DNA of 64,000 bases. Source: Motacilla alba alba. Lineage: Eukaryota; Chordata; Aves; Passeriformes; Motacillidae. The stretch is taken from positions 1,178,001 through 1,242,000 of the forward strand of contig NC_052045.1 in the NCBI RefSeq assembly GCF_015832195.1, given 5' to 3'. Position 1 is the stretch's first letter. The number at the start of each line of letters is the position of its first letter. Positions 1-12,560 of the stretch are shown here, in pieces. The notes under the pieces were generated by a model. That model ran no database searches. It was not told the origin of the DNA and saw only the letters and a list, made by a program, of their open reading frames with translations. The translations under genes and the position numbers were made by a program.

Positions 1-562
1 TTGTAACGCAAGAAAAATTCCAATTATTCAGCTAATTAAAAAAGACTTAATTATAATATAGAATAATTAATTTCTTTTGATACTTACAACTCAGACACTC
101 CCTTGTATACCTCAGGGGCCCAGAAGTTTTAGTGAATGCAATAATGGGAATTGCTGCTCTGAACAGCCAGCTTTCTCTGAGGCTTTTCTGAGCCTGGCAC
201 TGGCTCTGTATAAGAGAGTAGGGACTGATGGCCAATATGATAGCTGGAGGTCCCTGAGCCATCAGATCTCAAATACAGAAGGTCAGATGGCTCCTCGACT
301 GTCAAAAGCGTTCCAAAAAAAGACACCAAAGTTCCCCTAACTGCCACACTGCTCCTGCACTCCTGCACTGTGTGAAGTGCAGCTCATCTCAGCCCATCTC
401 ATCTCACCATCACAGCCCCAGCCAGCCCCCGTGGAGTGCCACTGCACTGGGAACTCCAGAGCCACTTCAAACCCCTCTGTCCCAGGCTTTGAGCACAGAC
501 TTCCAGTCCCTCCTGCCCTGTGAAGCTGCTCCGTGCCATCTCCCCAGCTCTGGGGCAGAGCT
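1..562. other. Unique non-coding DNA
   Basis: This left flank is AT-rich for the first 90 bases and then mixed-composition DNA that becomes C-rich as it approaches the first minisatellite. The short open frames here overlap one another on both strands, and none has splice-site context or a recognisable domain. I see no gene, RNA or mobile element. Confidence 0.6.
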
Positions 563-1560
563 GCTCCTCTGCCATCCCTGCAGTGCTCACAGCTCCTCTG
601 CCACCCCTGCAGTGTGAGCTGCTCCTCTGCCATCCCTGCAGTGTGAGCTGCTCCTCTGCCACCCCTGCAGTGTGAGCTCTGCTCCTCTGCCATCCCTGCA
701 GTGCTCACAGCTCCTCTGCCACCCCTGCAGTGCTCACAGCTCCTCTGCCATCCCTGCAGTGTGAGCTCTGCTCCTCTGCCATCCCTGCAGTGCTCACGGC
801 TCCTCTGCCATCCCTGCAGTGTGAGCTCTGCTCCTCTGCCATCCCTGCAGTGTGAGCTCTGCTCCTCTGCCACCCCTGCAGTGCTCACAGCTCCTCTGCC
901 ATCCCTGCAGTGCTCACAGCTCCTCTGCCATCCCTGCAGTGCTCACAGCTCCTCTGCCATCCCTGCAGTGTGAGCTGCTCCTCTGCCATCCCTGCAGTGC
1001 TCACAGCTCCTCTGCCATCCCTGCAGTGCTCACGGCTCCTCTGCCATCCCTGCAGTGTGAGCTGCTCCTCTGCCATCCCTGCAGTGCTCACAGCTCCTCT
1101 GCCATCCCTGCAGTGCTCACGGCTCCTCTGCCATCCCTGCAGTGTGAGCTCTGCTCCTCTGCCATCCCTGCAGTGTGAGCTCTGCTCCTCTGCCATCCCT
1201 GCAGTGTGAGCTCTGTTCCTCTGCCATCCCTGCAGTGCTCACAGCTCCTCTGCCATCCCTGCAGTGTGAACTCTGCTCCTCTGCCATCCCTGCAGTGCTC
1301 ACAGCTCCTCTGCCATCCCTGCAGTGTGAACTCTGCTCCTCTGCCATCCCTGCAGTGTGAGCTCTGCTCCTCTGCCATCCCTGCAGTGTGAGCTCTGTTC
1401 CTCTGCCATCCCTGCAGTGCTCACAGCTCCTCTGCCATCCCTGCAGTGCTCACTGCTCCTCTGCCATCCCTGCAGTGCTCACAGCTCCTCTGCCATCCCT
1501 GCAGTGTGAGCTGCTCCTCTGCCATCCCTGCAGTGTGAGCTGCTCCTCTGCCATCCCTGC
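563..1560. repeat. GC-rich minisatellite, 29/31-bp units, about 34 copies
   Basis: The unit begins GCTCCTCTGCCATCCCTGCA and ends with one of two linkers, GTGCTCACA or GTGTGAGCT. An optional extra CT makes the unit 31 instead of 29 bp. Every full unit carries a PstI-type CTGCAG. Sporadic changes (CACCCCTGCAG, GCTCACGG, GTGTGAACT) show that copies have diverged but are still homogenised. The unit lacks stops in most frames, so overlapping open frames of 60-180 codons occur on both strands. They translate as low-complexity Cys/Pro/Ser or Gly/Arg/Gln strings and should not be read as genes. The array ends abruptly where CTGCAG becomes CTGCTG. Confidence 0.97.
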
Positions 1561-3399
1561 TGCTGAGGATTCGTGCTCTGCTGGCTCCTTTCCCCCAGAA
1601 AGCATTGGAGAGGAGAGCTTTCTGAGGGCTTTGGGGGCTCTCATGTCCAGCACCTTAGCCTGGGACTCTGGGACACCCCAGGAGCACCTCTGTGTCCCAG
1701 CACACCACCCAGTGGGACCTTTCCCCATCCCTCCATCCTCCTGGGCATGCCTGGAGGTGAAGTCAGGCCAATAAGCCATCCCACAGCCAGGCACACTGAT
1801 GGACACCCAGTGGAGCAGACAGCCAGTGCTGCTCATACAGAAGGAGGTGTTTGCCCCATTTCTGCTCTTGGTGGAGCACTAAATCCCAGTGGAAGTTATT
1901 GTGCCATCTTATTCCTTGCTCGAGGCTCTAAATCTCCTCTCCACCCCTCCTGTGGCACAGATAAGAGCTGCATTTACATCCCCTCAGTCACACCCCGCTG
2001 CACAGGAAGGTAAAGCCACTTTGCACAGGTTTGTTAGCAATGCAAGACCCTTTCCCACAATGGTAAACCTCCTTCTGCCATCTTTGATGGCAAAATAGGA
2101 AAAGGAAAATTCAATTATATTTCAATCCCTAATAAAATTCACTTATCTTTCATCTTTTTCTATTTTTAAATTATACCTGCATTTGCTACTTTCACTGGAT
2201 CTTCTCCCTCTTAATATTCAGTAAACTGTGTGTGCATCCTCACTCATCTCCTCCTCTGTGAAGAATTAGAAAGAATTAATAAGCTGGGATATTTGAATAA
2301 AATCCTTTTTATTTCATGGCCTGATTTTACTTCCATAAACTCTGCATTTATAGCAACCTCATAAATTACCAACGTATACAGAAAATAAATACTCCTTGTC
2401 TCTCCCACTAAGCCTGCAGACTTGGCAAACAGATCTCTCAAAATCGCAGCAAAAGGAAAGGATATTTTCTTTTCAACTCATTCAGCTGGAAATACAATTT
2501 TGAGAAAAGCAAAGCAGTGTTTCCCTTTCGCTGTTTCCATTTCATTTGGGCTGATAAATGCCTCTGGGACATGGCATTTCTGGTTTCACCTCTTCTCAGC
2601 TGTCTGTCTTCCCCTGTTCCCTTCTCTCTCTCTCCCCCTCTGCCCTGCTTTTTCAACTGGCCTGAAAAACAAGAGGTACCTGGCAGCTGCAGAGTGGTGG
2701 CTGTCCCTGGCTGCTGCTCGTGACCTTCTGCCCATGGCAGGAGTGGTTTCCTCTCAGGCTGGGGAGGGGCTGAGCTCCTGACTGCTGACAAGAACCAAAG
2801 GATGTTCCAGGAGGTGTCAAAGCCCCACGGTTCAGCAGGCAGCAGATGTGAGTGACAGGGCTCCAGTGCAAGCAGCCCCATCCAGCAAAGGCGTGTGACA
2901 ACTCTGGGAGAGAGGAGAGCCACTGTGAATTCACGTCCTTCTTTGTGCTCCTGCTGGCAGCAAGGCACTGACTTAGTGTGAAAATTGAGCAAAAATTAAT
3001 CTTTGCCTCATAATCCATTATTTAAAAAGGGAACACTCACTCACTATAATTTTCAAGTCACTGCTACAGCAAAGTCATTGTGAAATCTGTAAGTTTGCCA
3101 TAGGGGAAAAATAGCAACATAAGACTGGGTCTTGAGATTCACCAGAGTGCCAGGCTCTTAATCTGCTTACTGCACTCACCATTTGCAGTCTTCTGTGCAG
3201 TTAGAGCCTCCCCAAGGTCACCCCAAACATCTCAGAGCTCTTAACCACCTGCCTCTGATTCCTAAAAACTGACATGGACGTGGAAGGACTCGTTAGGGTC
3301 ACTCACTTAGCACTAATGAAGAGCCCCTGGCTGGTGCACTGGGAGCAGAGACAGGGCAGCACAGCAAAGCCCCTGGGTCCTCACAGCTCAGGCCACAGC
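1561..3399. other. Unique non-coding DNA between minisatellites
   Basis: The first 500 bases after the array are moderately GC-rich; 2090-2400 is AT-rich; 2560-3000 is mixed with a pyrimidine-rich run near 2600-2660. Open frames up to 184 codons (minus strand, 2438-2992) have ordinary non-coding composition and no recognisable domain. I see no transposon. Confidence 0.55.
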
Positions 3400-3658
3400 T
3401 CACCTGTGTGCCCACAGTGTCTGGCTGCACTCACCTGTGTGCTCAGAGTGTCTGGCTGTGTGCCCAGAGTGCCTGGCTGCACTCACCTGTGTGCCCAGAG
3501 TGTCTGGCTGCACTCACCTGTGTGCCCAGAGTGTCTGACTGTGTGCCCAGAGTGCCTGGCTGCACTCACCTGAGTGCCCAGAGTGCCTGGCTGTGTGCTC
3601 AGAGTGTCTGGCTGCACTCACCTGTGTGCCCAGAGTGCCTGGCTGCACTCACCTGTGA
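3400..3658. repeat. Minisatellite, 31-bp and 21-bp units with CTCACCTG
   Basis: The long unit is TGTCTGGCTG, then CACTCACCTG, then TGTGCCCAGAG (31 bp). The short unit lacks the middle 10 bp (21 bp). Long and short units are interspersed, so the 10-bp block has been gained or lost repeatedly. The middle block reads on the minus strand as CAGGTGAGTG, a near-ideal 5' splice-site word (CAG|GTGAGT), present about six times. No exon is evident next to it. Open frames of 96-116 codons across the array are repeat artefacts. Confidence 0.95.
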
Positions 3659-6600
3659 GGAAAGGCCAGGTGAGCTGGGGTCCCAGCAGCCCCTGTGAGC
3701 CCCAAAGGCCCTGCAGGCAGAGCTGGGGGTCAGAGCCTCTCCCCACCCTGCACGGCCAGCGTGGGCAGCTGGTCAGAGCTCAGCCCCCAGCCTGGGCTCC
3801 CCCTGTGCCACGCCTGGAGGGAGCACGCTGTGCCACAGAAACCCTGCTCTGTCTCACCACTGCTGTCCAGCCTCCCCTGGGACCTGGGAGAGCCCTGAGA
3901 GTAAAATATCAAAATAAATTTTAAAAATCCAATAAATAAATAAAGAATAAATGCAAGAGTCTTGTGGCTACAGGAACCATCTCCAGGCCTTGGGGAAGGC
4001 AGGAACCAGGTCCCTGCACCCTCGGTGTCCCTCCTGCCCCGGGGCATGGCTCTCACACATCCCTTGCTCGTGTGGGCAGGTTTTGGTGCTGTTTGGGCTC
4101 CTGTGAGCTGTCGTGCAGCCTGGGATGCCAGGCTCCGTTGGAATCCCTAGGATTTAATGTGATATAACAACAGTGCTAACAAGGAAATACATCTGTTACT
4201 GAGGGTGGCACGCACACAAACCCGGCTCCTGCCGCCACGCAAGAAAGGACTGGCAGGGAAATTTGTATTTTGTTTCTGCTTTTAGGGGAACGCAAAGGAA
4301 ACAAACAATAATGGCAGCCTATAAAACAGCAATAAAAAGAATGGAGATTAGACTGCAGCATGCAGGCACTTAAAAAGAAATAAATAGCAAAATATGCCTA
4401 AATTTGTTTCAATTGGGTCTGAAAAACAAACCTGAGACAAAAAAAAAAAAAAACCTGCTCCCCTCCCCAAAAGCCACAGGCTGCCTAAAAAAAGATTTTA
4501 TGGGAAGAAAAGACTGATGAGTACTTTGAGAATGTGTTAACTTTTGAACAGCTTGAATATTCAAATTTGAATAAAAATATTCCTTCAATTAAAAATTATT
4601 AAAATTAGCTCAAAGTATTTTTTGGTGTGCTCACTGCAAGAATTTAATAGGATCTAGTACTCAGCAAAGCTTTGAAGCAAAAATAACGTCTCAGGAGCTC
4701 ATTACGCATTAAATCCTATCAAAAAGCAGAATCCCACTATGAAATTAACACAATTTGCAAATCATTATTGCAGGTTACTCCTTCCCCTGCTCTTTTGGCC
4801 ACTCTTAACTTGAATCTGTGATGTTGTCAAAAGCAACAATAAGGAAAATCACTCAGAGAAACGGGGATTGCATCTGAAGCACCCTGAGCTGCAAACAGCA
4901 TGGTAGAATAGTCACACAGCACAACAAACACAGCAGAAGCTGTCAGGAAAGCCGAGAGGTAGAAAGTGAAGTGAATCAAGGGATGTGGATGAAAATCATG
5001 TCTGGGAACTTTTTCTGCAGGAGGAAATGCTGAACCTTGTGCCTCCCTGGGCTTCTGTTAATGTAGTGGTGTAGTTTTCAGTCTGGGTCTTAGCATGGCT
5101 GAATTAATTGCTTGTTTTACGGGATGCGTTCACTCACAAGTGTTCATGAAATATGAAACACTGGACAAAGTCTCCTTTTAATGAAATGCTGGTTCTTGTT
5201 TCCTCTTGCTGAATTGGAGGAAGAGGGGGGAAAAAGGCCAATCAATATGGTCTGAAACAGCAATAGCTCATTAAAATGGGAGCCTGTCAATACAGAATGT
5301 GTCTATCACTTGGGGGTACTGAAGTGGTGCTGGTAATGGCACTTCATTCTGTGTTTGTTAAAAGTACTTGTGGTGTTTGCTAAAACTGATCAGGTGCTGG
5401 CTGCCTTCAGCATTTCTGGGGGCCAGAGGGAGGTGGCAAGTGAAGGAGAGCCACCAAGCTGTGCTGGGGTAAGGTGGGAACCAGCACGGCTGAGCTGGGG
5501 GATTTAGCTGTTGTTTTTAATGCAGTATGTGGAATATTAAACTGTTTATCTTGTTATTGAAGCCATAAGAAGGCTCTTTCATGTCATCATTTCTATTTTA
5601 TTTTGTTTAGAGTCCTTCATTAAGTTTTCATATGAAAGATCTGTAATTTAGATCTTCAAAGAACTTTCAAAATGTAAGTTTTAGGGACGACAAGTGCTGT
5701 GTGTGTGCAGCTCTACTCTAAAGGCAAAGTCAAATCGCAAAAATACCATCAAGAATGTTTCTTCCTTTCCTTTTTTATTTATGAGTAAAACACAGGGGAT
5801 TTCTCTGGGGAAAAAAGAATTAGTCTGACTTGATTCTAATCAGCACATGCAGAAGGCTAAACCAGTGCTACCCCTGAAAGGCTAAAGAAGGCTTTGTGAT
5901 CTGTGGGCCAGGGCAAAAAGCCCCAAATTAATCCAAGGTAGTTTAAGACCAGGAACGCTCTGCATACAAGCACTGGGTTTGTTTTGCAATCCTAATTCTT
6001 AGCAATCAAACCCCCAAAGCCCCTGAATCCTGCAGGGTTTCATGCTCCTGCTGGGTCGGTGAGCACAGCCTGGGAGCAGAGCAGAGCCTGGCCTGGCTGC
6101 TCAGCTCTGTTCCTCTGGAGCAGGGGGCAGCCCTGATAAGGAGGGCAGCTTGGAGACCACTGCACTGGGACATTCCACCAGCAGCCACAGCAGGGCTCAG
6201 GAGCTGCACACCAAATCCCTGCCCCACGCAAGCCCGTACCAGCATGCTGACAAACCCCACAAGATTTATTTTACTACATCCAAGGCTGATAACCCCTCTT
6301 GGGTCAAGTCCCTTGTTATAAATCAGTCCATCAATCCCCAAGATTGCTGAAGCATTTGGTTTCACGTGGTGATGGTGAAGCAATTAAAAGCTCAGCCCTA
6401 AACAAATTAGATTTTGTATGTTTGGTTTTACAGACATCCAGAAAGGGGTCAGATCTTTTATCACTGTTGTCAAGGGGGAGGGAGAGAATCCATCAAGTCA
6501 CACAGAACTAATTTACACCACTTAGTGAAAAAACTGGAGCTATAAATGGTAATCCAAGTAGAAAGGTTTCTTTCAGGACAGAAATGCACCAGGCTCTGCT

Positions 6601-6889
6601 GGAGCCTGACAGATCATGAGCTGGTACTAGCTGAGGAATCAAAAGAATTAGGGACGTGCTGGAGAAAAGGGACCTCTAACAGTGACTGGGAAAGTGCTGG
6701 AATCTGGAGCTGTCTGGCTGTGTTTGTACACTGTCCTGTTATCTCCAGGGGCTGTTTGCCCATCGTGCCCCGGAGCTCAGAGGGTCACTCTGCTGCACTG
6801 CCTGCAGATGTGCCCAGCTGTGCTCCCCTGGCATCTCCCATGGGTGGTTCTGATCTCACAGGGGCTCTCAGGTCCCTGTTCATGGCACT
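3659..6889. other. Unique, partly AT-rich non-coding DNA
   Basis: This stretch contains a 16-base A run at 4439-4454 and a long AT-rich segment (about 4380-5840) with very few open frames. That segment includes the perfect palindrome ATTTGCAAAT at 4753-4762. From 6000 the sequence is again mixed GC. There is no CR1 signature and no recognisable exon. The AT-rich, stop-rich character resembles blocks that often hold conserved non-coding elements, but conservation cannot be judged from one sequence. Confidence 0.5.
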
Positions 6890-7220
6890 CACCCCACCCT
6901 GCTGTCAGCTCTCAGGTGCTCCCCACACTCTCCCCATCCCACTGTCAGCTCTCAGGTGCTCCCCACACTCACCCCATCCCACTGTCAGCTCTCAGGTGCT
7001 CCCCACACTCACCCCATCCCACTGTCAGCTCTCAGGTGCTCCCCACACTCTCCCCATCCTGCTGTCAGCTCTCAGGTGTTCCCCACACTCACCCCATCCT
7101 GCTGTCAGCTCTCAGGTGTTCCCCACACTCACCCCACCCTGCTGTCAGCTCTCAGGTGCCCCCCACACTCACCTGTCAGCTCTCAGGTGCTCCCCACGCT
7201 CACCCCACCCTGCTGTCTCT
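6890..7220. repeat. Minisatellite, 40-bp unit, about 8 copies
   Basis: Units begin TGTCAGCTCTCAGGTGCTCC and continue CCACACTCACCCCATCCCAC. Starts fall at 6903, 6943, 6983, 7023, 7063, 7103 and 7143, an exact 40-bp period. An eighth copy follows a unit with a 9-bp deletion, and a degenerate half copy ends the array. Copies differ by CACTCTCC/CACTCACC and CATCCCAC/CATCCTGC. Each unit carries an E-box CAGGTG. The plus-strand open frames of 119-229 codons overlapping it are produced by the repeat. Confidence 0.96.
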
Positions 7221-8091
7221 CTTTCCTGTCACTGAGACACAAACAGCAGCACCCTGAGCTGGGGCAGGCAGGGCTGGGCCACTCTGACAAAGCTGGGGGC
7301 TGCATTCAGCCCTGAGTGATGCCAACACGTGTTTGGGTTAAATTTCTCCCTAAATTCTGCCAGCAAGTCCACCCGGGCTGAAGAGTGCAAACTGCTCGGA
7401 GTAGGGACCATCACTCACTGTGCCTTCACTCATCGAGGCACAAGGCTAATGCCTTATCTTTAATGAAAGTCTCCACATGTTCCTGTACTATAAATAATAA
7501 TTTAAATATTGTATGTCTCAGCTCCAGTGGCTGAGCTTGAAGTGATCATTTTGGAAAGATGGAGCAGCTCTCATCTAAAAATACGTATCTGAAAAACTAT
7601 TCTGGAAGAAGCGAGACTTATAAATTGATAAATGAGTTGAAGCTGGGATGGAGACCGTGATGAGAGGAAAAATTCAGCTCTCAGAAAGAAGGAAATGAAA
7701 GGAAAGCAAGAACTGTTCCAAGACTTTCATTGTTTAGAATTAAGGATTTGAGGCGTAGCGATGTAACAACTGGGAAAGTGGCATTCTGAAAATGCTGACC
7801 TAGATGAGGAGCTTCTGAATCCAAAAAAACATCATTAAGGAGACTTTCCACTTAACGAAAATAAGCAGGAAAAATGGAAATTTTTTTTTCATGGAAATGT
7901 AACTTTGTAGGAGATTAAAGAAGCATGACAGAAACCCAAAATGAGGATTCAGAGGAAGCACATCTCAGCCAGCTAGGTGGCTTTGATCCTAATTGATAGG
8001 AAGCCCAGACACCATCACTCTCCTCCCAGGCCCTGCACTCGAGCAGCAAGGCCAGACAGCAGAGCCTGGAGAGTGCAAGAGTCCATCCCTG
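7221..8091. other. Unique non-coding DNA
   Basis: Mixed to AT-rich single-copy-looking sequence with no open frame of note, no transposon signature and no RNA gene that I can see. Confidence 0.5.
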
Positions 8092-8133
8092 CACTGCATT
8101 TACTGCATTTACTGCATTTACTGCATTTACTGC
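8092..8133. repeat. 9-bp tandem repeat (CTGCATTTA), 4 copies
   Basis: Four perfect copies of CTGCATTTA run from 8094 to 8129, followed by a partial CTGC. The period is a multiple of three, so the overlapping short frames stay open and read as Ile-Tyr-Cys or Leu-Leu-His repeats. Confidence 0.95.
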
Positions 8134-11100
8134 CACGGCCAGCCTGCTGCCCCTGGGGAGGACACTTCCATGACTGAGGCTTGGGCTTGGACAAAATTCT
8201 ACACTTTTCATAACTAAACAGTATTTTTATACCTTAGACCTGCTTTTTTCACTGGAACAATGTGATATTGCATGTTTTTCTGACATTCAAAAGCACAGAG
8301 TAAGAACAGTCCCTCTGACATATTCCCTTTAATGAACCAGTACAATTCTAGCATATTTTTTCCACATTCCATGTAAAGAGCAGAAAACATTTCTCATTTC
8401 CATTTGAATTTTATCACTTCACTAATACAAAAGACATGTACTTCTAAGCATGACCTACCAAAGGTCTTCGAATTTCATAGCGCACAGACCAAATTAATTG
8501 CTTTATTAATGGCCATGATAAAACCAGAGCTCTGCTTCCTACTTAGGAAAACCTTTTCCTCTGAGAGTCTTTGTGATGTAAACACACGAAGGTGAAAGCA
8601 CCCAGCAACACTGGCACTAGGGATGGTGAAATCTGGGGGAGGGAGGATGCAGAGGGGCTGGGAAGTGAAGAAGAGGAGAAAACAGCAGAACACGGAGCAG
8701 GATCCTGCGGTCAGAATGAATGGGCAGCTTTTATTTTCAGGAAGAAAACCACCCCACCACAGTCCTACCTCAACCCAGTTACAGAGGAGACCTCACAGTG
8801 GGGTGAGCTCTCAGACAGAGGCTCATTCGGGGCACACAGAAATCAGGGAGAGGCTCTAGCCCTGCAGCAGGTTTTGTTTTAGCCCTAAAAACTCACAGCA
8901 CCCACCTCAGCGCCAGGGAAAGTTGCAGCTTTGCAGGGATGGTGAGCAAAAACTGCAGGAAACCTTTGTTGACTCAGAAACTCCCCAGCTGCAAACGGAG
9001 GGAAAGGATGAGCAGATGATGGAGAGCTGGAGCAGCTCGGGCTGAGGCAGGCAGGAAAGGAGAGGCTGCCTTGGCACCGGCTGTGGGGAGCTGGGAACTC
9101 GGGCAAGGTTAAGTCTGCACTTACCCTGCACTGCAGCTCAAGCAGGAGACTTTTCTGCTGACAGAATGCAGGCTGGAAAGGGAGAAGAAAGCTGATTGAT
9201 AGGAAAGAATCAAGCAAGTGAAAGTGAATAATAGGGGAGCAGACAGTAATTGTTGAAGGAGATTTGATAAACTGTTTCAGAGCAAGACAAGGAGCAAAGA
9301 GTCAAATGCTGTGCTGCCATAAAAGCCAAAAGTCAGAAAAAAATAATAAAAGCCAGGATTTTTTTTTCTTCCCTCTCAGAAAACGCCTAATGGGGCTACA
9401 TGAGAGAACAATCAATTGGGCTGATTGAAACTGTGTTAAAAATTATTTAAAAAATAATCCAAATTATTCCACTCGATTTAATTGGTGAATCAGCAAGATC
9501 TGCCACGTTGTGTTGGAGACCAGGCTGGAGGATTATGAAATGAAGCACAGAGAGGAGCAGGGCTCCCACAGGAGCCCTTGGAAAGAAACCTGAGAAGGAA
9601 AACATTAGGAAGGTTTGAACAAGAACCTTTCGGCAGGCACTAAAAACATGACCAAAATGTCAGCCTTGAGGAGATCCCAAGACAATGAAGATAAGAAATA
9701 CCAGTTAAAGGGGCCCAAACTGCACAAGACAGGACACCTCTGTCAGCTGGATGCCACAGCAGGAGGGACCAAGGAGCAGGGGCTGTTCTGCTGGGTGCCA
9801 GGACTTGAGAGAGCGTCCCTGGCTGATGTCAGCACTGCAGAGCTGGCAGCAGGGCTGCGAGGGCTCAGGGTTTTCACCCTTCTTGCCACCGGGCACCGAG
9901 GAAACAACGAGACCTCGGGCAGTCTGGATGCTGTAGGAGGAAGTCAGCAACAGCACTGGGGATTTTTAACTGAACAGATTAAAGATTGTTTGGCCCGTTG
10001 TTTGCAGTCCTTGCGCACGATTTTCTGAGACAGAACACAAAGCAAGGAGTGCCCTGCAGCCTGGCAGGCGTGGAGACACACGCACAGCCACAGAGGGGTT
10101 CCACCCCTGCTCGTGCTCCCAGGGGATGACTGTGGGGCTGAGCTGGCCCTCTGTGCTGTGTGGCTGCACTGGCAGGTGGCACTGGCCCTTCACCAGGGGC
10201 TGGGTGCTGGTTTGGAGCTGGAGCTGGGCTGCAGGTGGAGGGAACAAGCGGGAGGTGGGCTGGCACTGCCAGGGGGGCACGGAGGCTGCCTTGGAGGGAT
10301 CCCTGCTGGCCCCCCAGCACACTGATCTCCACAGACCAGACAAGGTCTTAGAGCTGGACTGAGCTCCGGGGTAAGGCTGCAGTTCCCTTCCCAGAGAAAG
10401 CTGAATTTCTTTAAGGCAGGGTTTCCAGCTAGGCATGGCTGTGCTGCCTGCCCCCATCCCAAACACTGCTGGGAAAGCTCAGATCGTCTCCAGCCCTGGG
10501 TAATCCCGTGCTTTAACAAGGGTGGAACAACCTAGTGTGGAAGACAGGATTCAGAAAGAGTTGTTGTCTCCTTTAGAGCACAGATCACCTTTAAAGGTAG
10601 AAAATCAACTACAAAAAGAATCTTGGGAATGTAAGGAAGCAGCGCTCAGGGAGTGCAGGCTGGAGCCTCGCACCTCCCAGCACGCCTGAAATACAAGCAA
10701 GTGTAAAAGCAATCACTGATTAAAGTTTGTCTTTTCACTGTTTGACTGGCCTAAGGGAGACAATGGCAGGATAAAAAAGAATAATAACAGCAATCAGCCT
10801 ATGGGGGTAATTTTTAATAAGAGTGCTGCGCTGGGGAGGTACCTGTCTGTGCAGAGCTCCCAGGAGGGATCAAAGCAGCCCTCAAAGGAGGGGACAGGGA
10901 CACTGTGGGTCAGGGCTGGGGAGTGCAGCACACGTGGGCAGGGCAGCTTTGCTCTCGGGCCCTGCTGCACTGCGTGGGAGTGCAGCAGAGCAGGATGCAG
11001 CGGGGTGAGGGCTGATGGAAGCGCTGACAGCACACCGACGCTAATGAAGGCACCAACTCGGCGCTGGGGCTTTTTTTTGAGGACTGCCTAATGAACTCCA

Positions 11101-12270
11101 CTTTTAGATACACCAAGTGAAATATGTAAAATACTCACTACAGGGGTGAATCTCTGAGAGACCAGGAATAGACACCGCTGGGAAAACACAGCTGCACCTG
11201 AGCCTGCAGAACTGCTCAAAGGGGCCATCAGACATCCCCCAGCTGCCTGGCTGGGCTGTGGCAGGCTGACACCACAGAGGAGCTGACACCAGTGGCACAT
11301 GTGCCACAGTGGGGGAATCAGCTCACTTCTGCGTCTCATTTTGCCAGTCTAATAATGGAGCTAATCATATTTACCCACCTGACAATAGAGCAGTGAAGCT
11401 TAATGGGGTGCTTTGAATTCTTGGACAATACGCCCTATAGAATTACAGAATTATAACAGACTCCTTCTCAAAGATCTTACAGTGTTTTATCTTACTGCAA
11501 CTGCCATGGTAACTCGCTGCCCTGAAAACCTTGGATAAAAACCTCAGTTTTCTGTTGCACATCTGCTTCCAAAGCAGGGGTAACCCTGAGTGGCCACTGC
11601 TGTGATCACAGACATCTCTAATGCGATGCTTTTTGATGAAGGCCCTGCCAGAGCTCTGCCCAGGCCCTTCTGAGGCCAGAACTGCAAATAGATTTACATC
11701 TCCAAAACTGATGAATTAATGTGACTCCAGGGCTGATGGGCCAAGGAAACTTAAGAGATGCAAACAGAGAGGTGCCAAACTGCCCCCAGGTTAAGCATCA
11801 TGTTTAGGGACTGCAAGTTCTTTTCCCTATGCAGGAAAAATGTGCCAAGGAGTTGCAGCAGAACAATATCATGAGTTTGCATTGCACATCCAGGTGTGGA
11901 TGCATCATGGAAAACACTGTCCTGCCTTTTGAACTTTTTGACATTAATTCTTCAGAGTTTCAACCAGTACGTGCCAACACCTTCATGGGTTTACAAACCT
12001 TCTTCAAAGGAAAATAATGCTAAAATGGCAGAAACAGAAAACCTGACCCTTCATGTTCCACTCATGCCACCATCAGTTCAGTCCTTATTCCCCACACAAA
12101 GGTGGCAAAAGTGCAACAGAAACTTATTTCAACAAGTTCAAATGAAAGTTATTCTATCATCGTTCCACAACAAGAAAGCTAACCTCCAAGTCCTTAAACT
12201 GTGGGTTTTTTGAGTGATACCTTTTCCTATAGGTATCAGCTTATGGTGTCAGACCCTTCAAAAGGGGCTG
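8134..12270. other. Unique non-coding DNA
   Basis: Alternating GC-moderate stretches (8600-9200, 9700-11050) and AT-rich stretches (8220-8420, 9340-9500, 11340-11480). Open frames up to 166 codons (minus strand, 9966-10466) overlap frames of similar length on the other strand, as expected by chance in GC-rich DNA. A short inverted repeat GATACCT/AGGTATC lies near 12217-12238. I find no CR1, LTR or RNA gene. Confidence 0.5.
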
Positions 12271-12560
12271 AAAATGAAGAAGATTAAATAAGAAGATTAA
12301 ATGAAAAATAATTAAATGAAGTAATTAAATAATATAATAAAACAAATACAATAAAATAAATTAAAAATCAAATAAAAATAATATAATAGAAATAATATAA
12401 TAAATATAATATAATATAACATAACATAACATAACATAATATAATATAATATAATATAATATAATATAATATAATATAATATAATATAATATAATATAAT
12501 ATAATATATAGAATATATATATAGAATAGAATTAATTAAAATAAATCAATAGGATAAAAT
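12271..12560. repeat. AT-rich microsatellite, mainly (ATAAT)n with (ATAAC)n
   Basis: Degenerate AATAAA-like words begin near 12280. A cleaner pentanucleotide run follows at about 12404-12505, with four ATAAC units followed by many ATAAT units. The end is an ATATATAGAAT-type stretch. The C-containing units form one contiguous block, which indicates local expansion of a single variant unit. Confidence 0.95.

Noticed and set aside
337..1774. Several overlapping open frames (60-183 codons) on both strands
   Set aside because: They coincide with the 29/31-bp minisatellite, exist on both strands and in several frames at once, and have no splice or promoter context.
3400..3658. CRISPR-like repeat-spacer pattern
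   Set aside because: Long and short units differ by presence of a fixed 10-bp block; there are no unique spacers and the genome is vertebrate-like.
4439..4454. A16 tract as a processed pseudogene or SINE tail
   Set aside because: No recognisable gene-derived or tRNA-derived body on the left side, and no clear target-site duplication.
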